This document shows, one piece after another, positions 5,243-5,427 of a DNA stretch of 5,427 bases. The notes under the pieces are model-generated. The model made no database searches. It was not told the origin of the DNA and saw only the letters and a list, made by a program, of their open reading frames with translations. The stretch spans positions 1 through 5,427 of the forward strand of contig QNAP01000125.1 in the NCBI GenBank assembly GCA_003641795.1. The letters run 5' to 3'. This stretch comes from Thermotogae bacterium. Its GTDB lineage: Bacteria; Thermotogota; Thermotogae; UBA12178. A program made the position numbers and the translations under genes. Numbering within the stretch: position 1 is the stretch's first letter; every line of letters starts with the position of its first letter.

Positions 5243-5427
5243 GTGGTAGATTTGAGTATTCTGGTCACAAAAGATATGGTTGGAGGAGTCTTCGATCATG
5301 AAAGAAAGTCGGTTGTGTTTGGACATTTGGGAACACATTTCGATGTGATGGACAAAGAATTTCCTTTATCCTTTGTGAAGAGAAAGGGCATCATCTTCAA
5401 CGTTAAAGACCTTGCGAACCAGGATGC
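5243..5427 (+). CDS. Cyclase/kynurenine formamidase-family metal hydrolase, 3' partial
   Basis: Only the first 61 codons are inside the window. The N-terminal VDLSILVTKDM is the typical opening strand of the cyclase family (kynurenine formamidase and relatives, which hydrolyse amides or cyclic esters with metal-bound water). The core HLGTHFD at residues 28-34 matches the first part of the family metal motif HxGTHxDxPxH. The second part differs: after Asp34 comes Val-Met-Asp-Lys, where the family usually has a Pro and a third His. EFPLSFVKRKGIIFNV then follows the expected helix and strand pattern. A strong ribosome site supports the GTG start. The 58 nt gap after mgsA has no hairpin, so co-transcription is likely. 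The substrate cannot be inferred, and the family call rests on a short stretch. Confidence 0.65.
   Translation, partial: MVDLSILVTKDMVGGVFDHERKSVVFGHLGTHFDVMDKEFPLSFVKRKGIIFNVKDLANQD

Overview
The window is a compact, almost gap-free bacterial region in which every gene lies on the + strand. Protein content and order point to the Thermotogales: RecA, RNase Y and methylglyoxal synthase all read like Thermotoga/Pseudothermotoga proteins, as judged from memory of those families, not from a search. The base composition looks close to even, which would suit a Pseudothermotoga-type genome better than a very AT-rich one; the genus is an inference.

Bases 1-3620 form one tightly packed operon for nucleic-acid maintenance. 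It holds thpR (RNA 2',3'-cyclic phosphodiesterase, missing only its first few codons), recA, recX and rny (RNase Y). thpR and recA overlap by 8 nt, recA and recX by 32 nt, and recX and rny are 1 nt apart, so translational coupling is likely throughout. RecX is the partner and inhibitor of RecA filaments. RNase Y is the membrane-anchored endoribonuclease that starts mRNA decay. A cinA gene would be expected just upstream, because cinA-ligT(thpR)-recA and pgsA-cinA-recA-rny arrangements are known in other bacteria.

Bases 3617-3781 are a self-contained stable-RNA unit: a near-consensus sigma-70 promoter whose -35 box overlaps the rny stop codon, a tRNA-Ala(GGC) gene with encoded CCA and the G3:U70 alanine identity pair, and a strong intrinsic terminator.

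Bases 3780-5427 hold a second gene group: a two-HKD phospholipase D-superfamily protein whose start is hard to place because its hydrophobic N-terminal codons run back through the tRNA terminator, mgsA (methylglyoxal synthase), and the first 61 codons of a cyclase/formamidase-family metal hydrolase cut by the window edge. These three are closely spaced with no terminator between them and are probably co-transcribed, but no promoter of their own was seen.

Nothing here clearly amounts to a new biological system. The points most worth a second look are the overlap of tRNA terminator and PLD N-terminus, the unusual residues in the RecA P-loop and L2 loop, and the altered metal-site motif in the partial cyclase. 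No mobile elements, CRISPR arrays or long repeats were seen.
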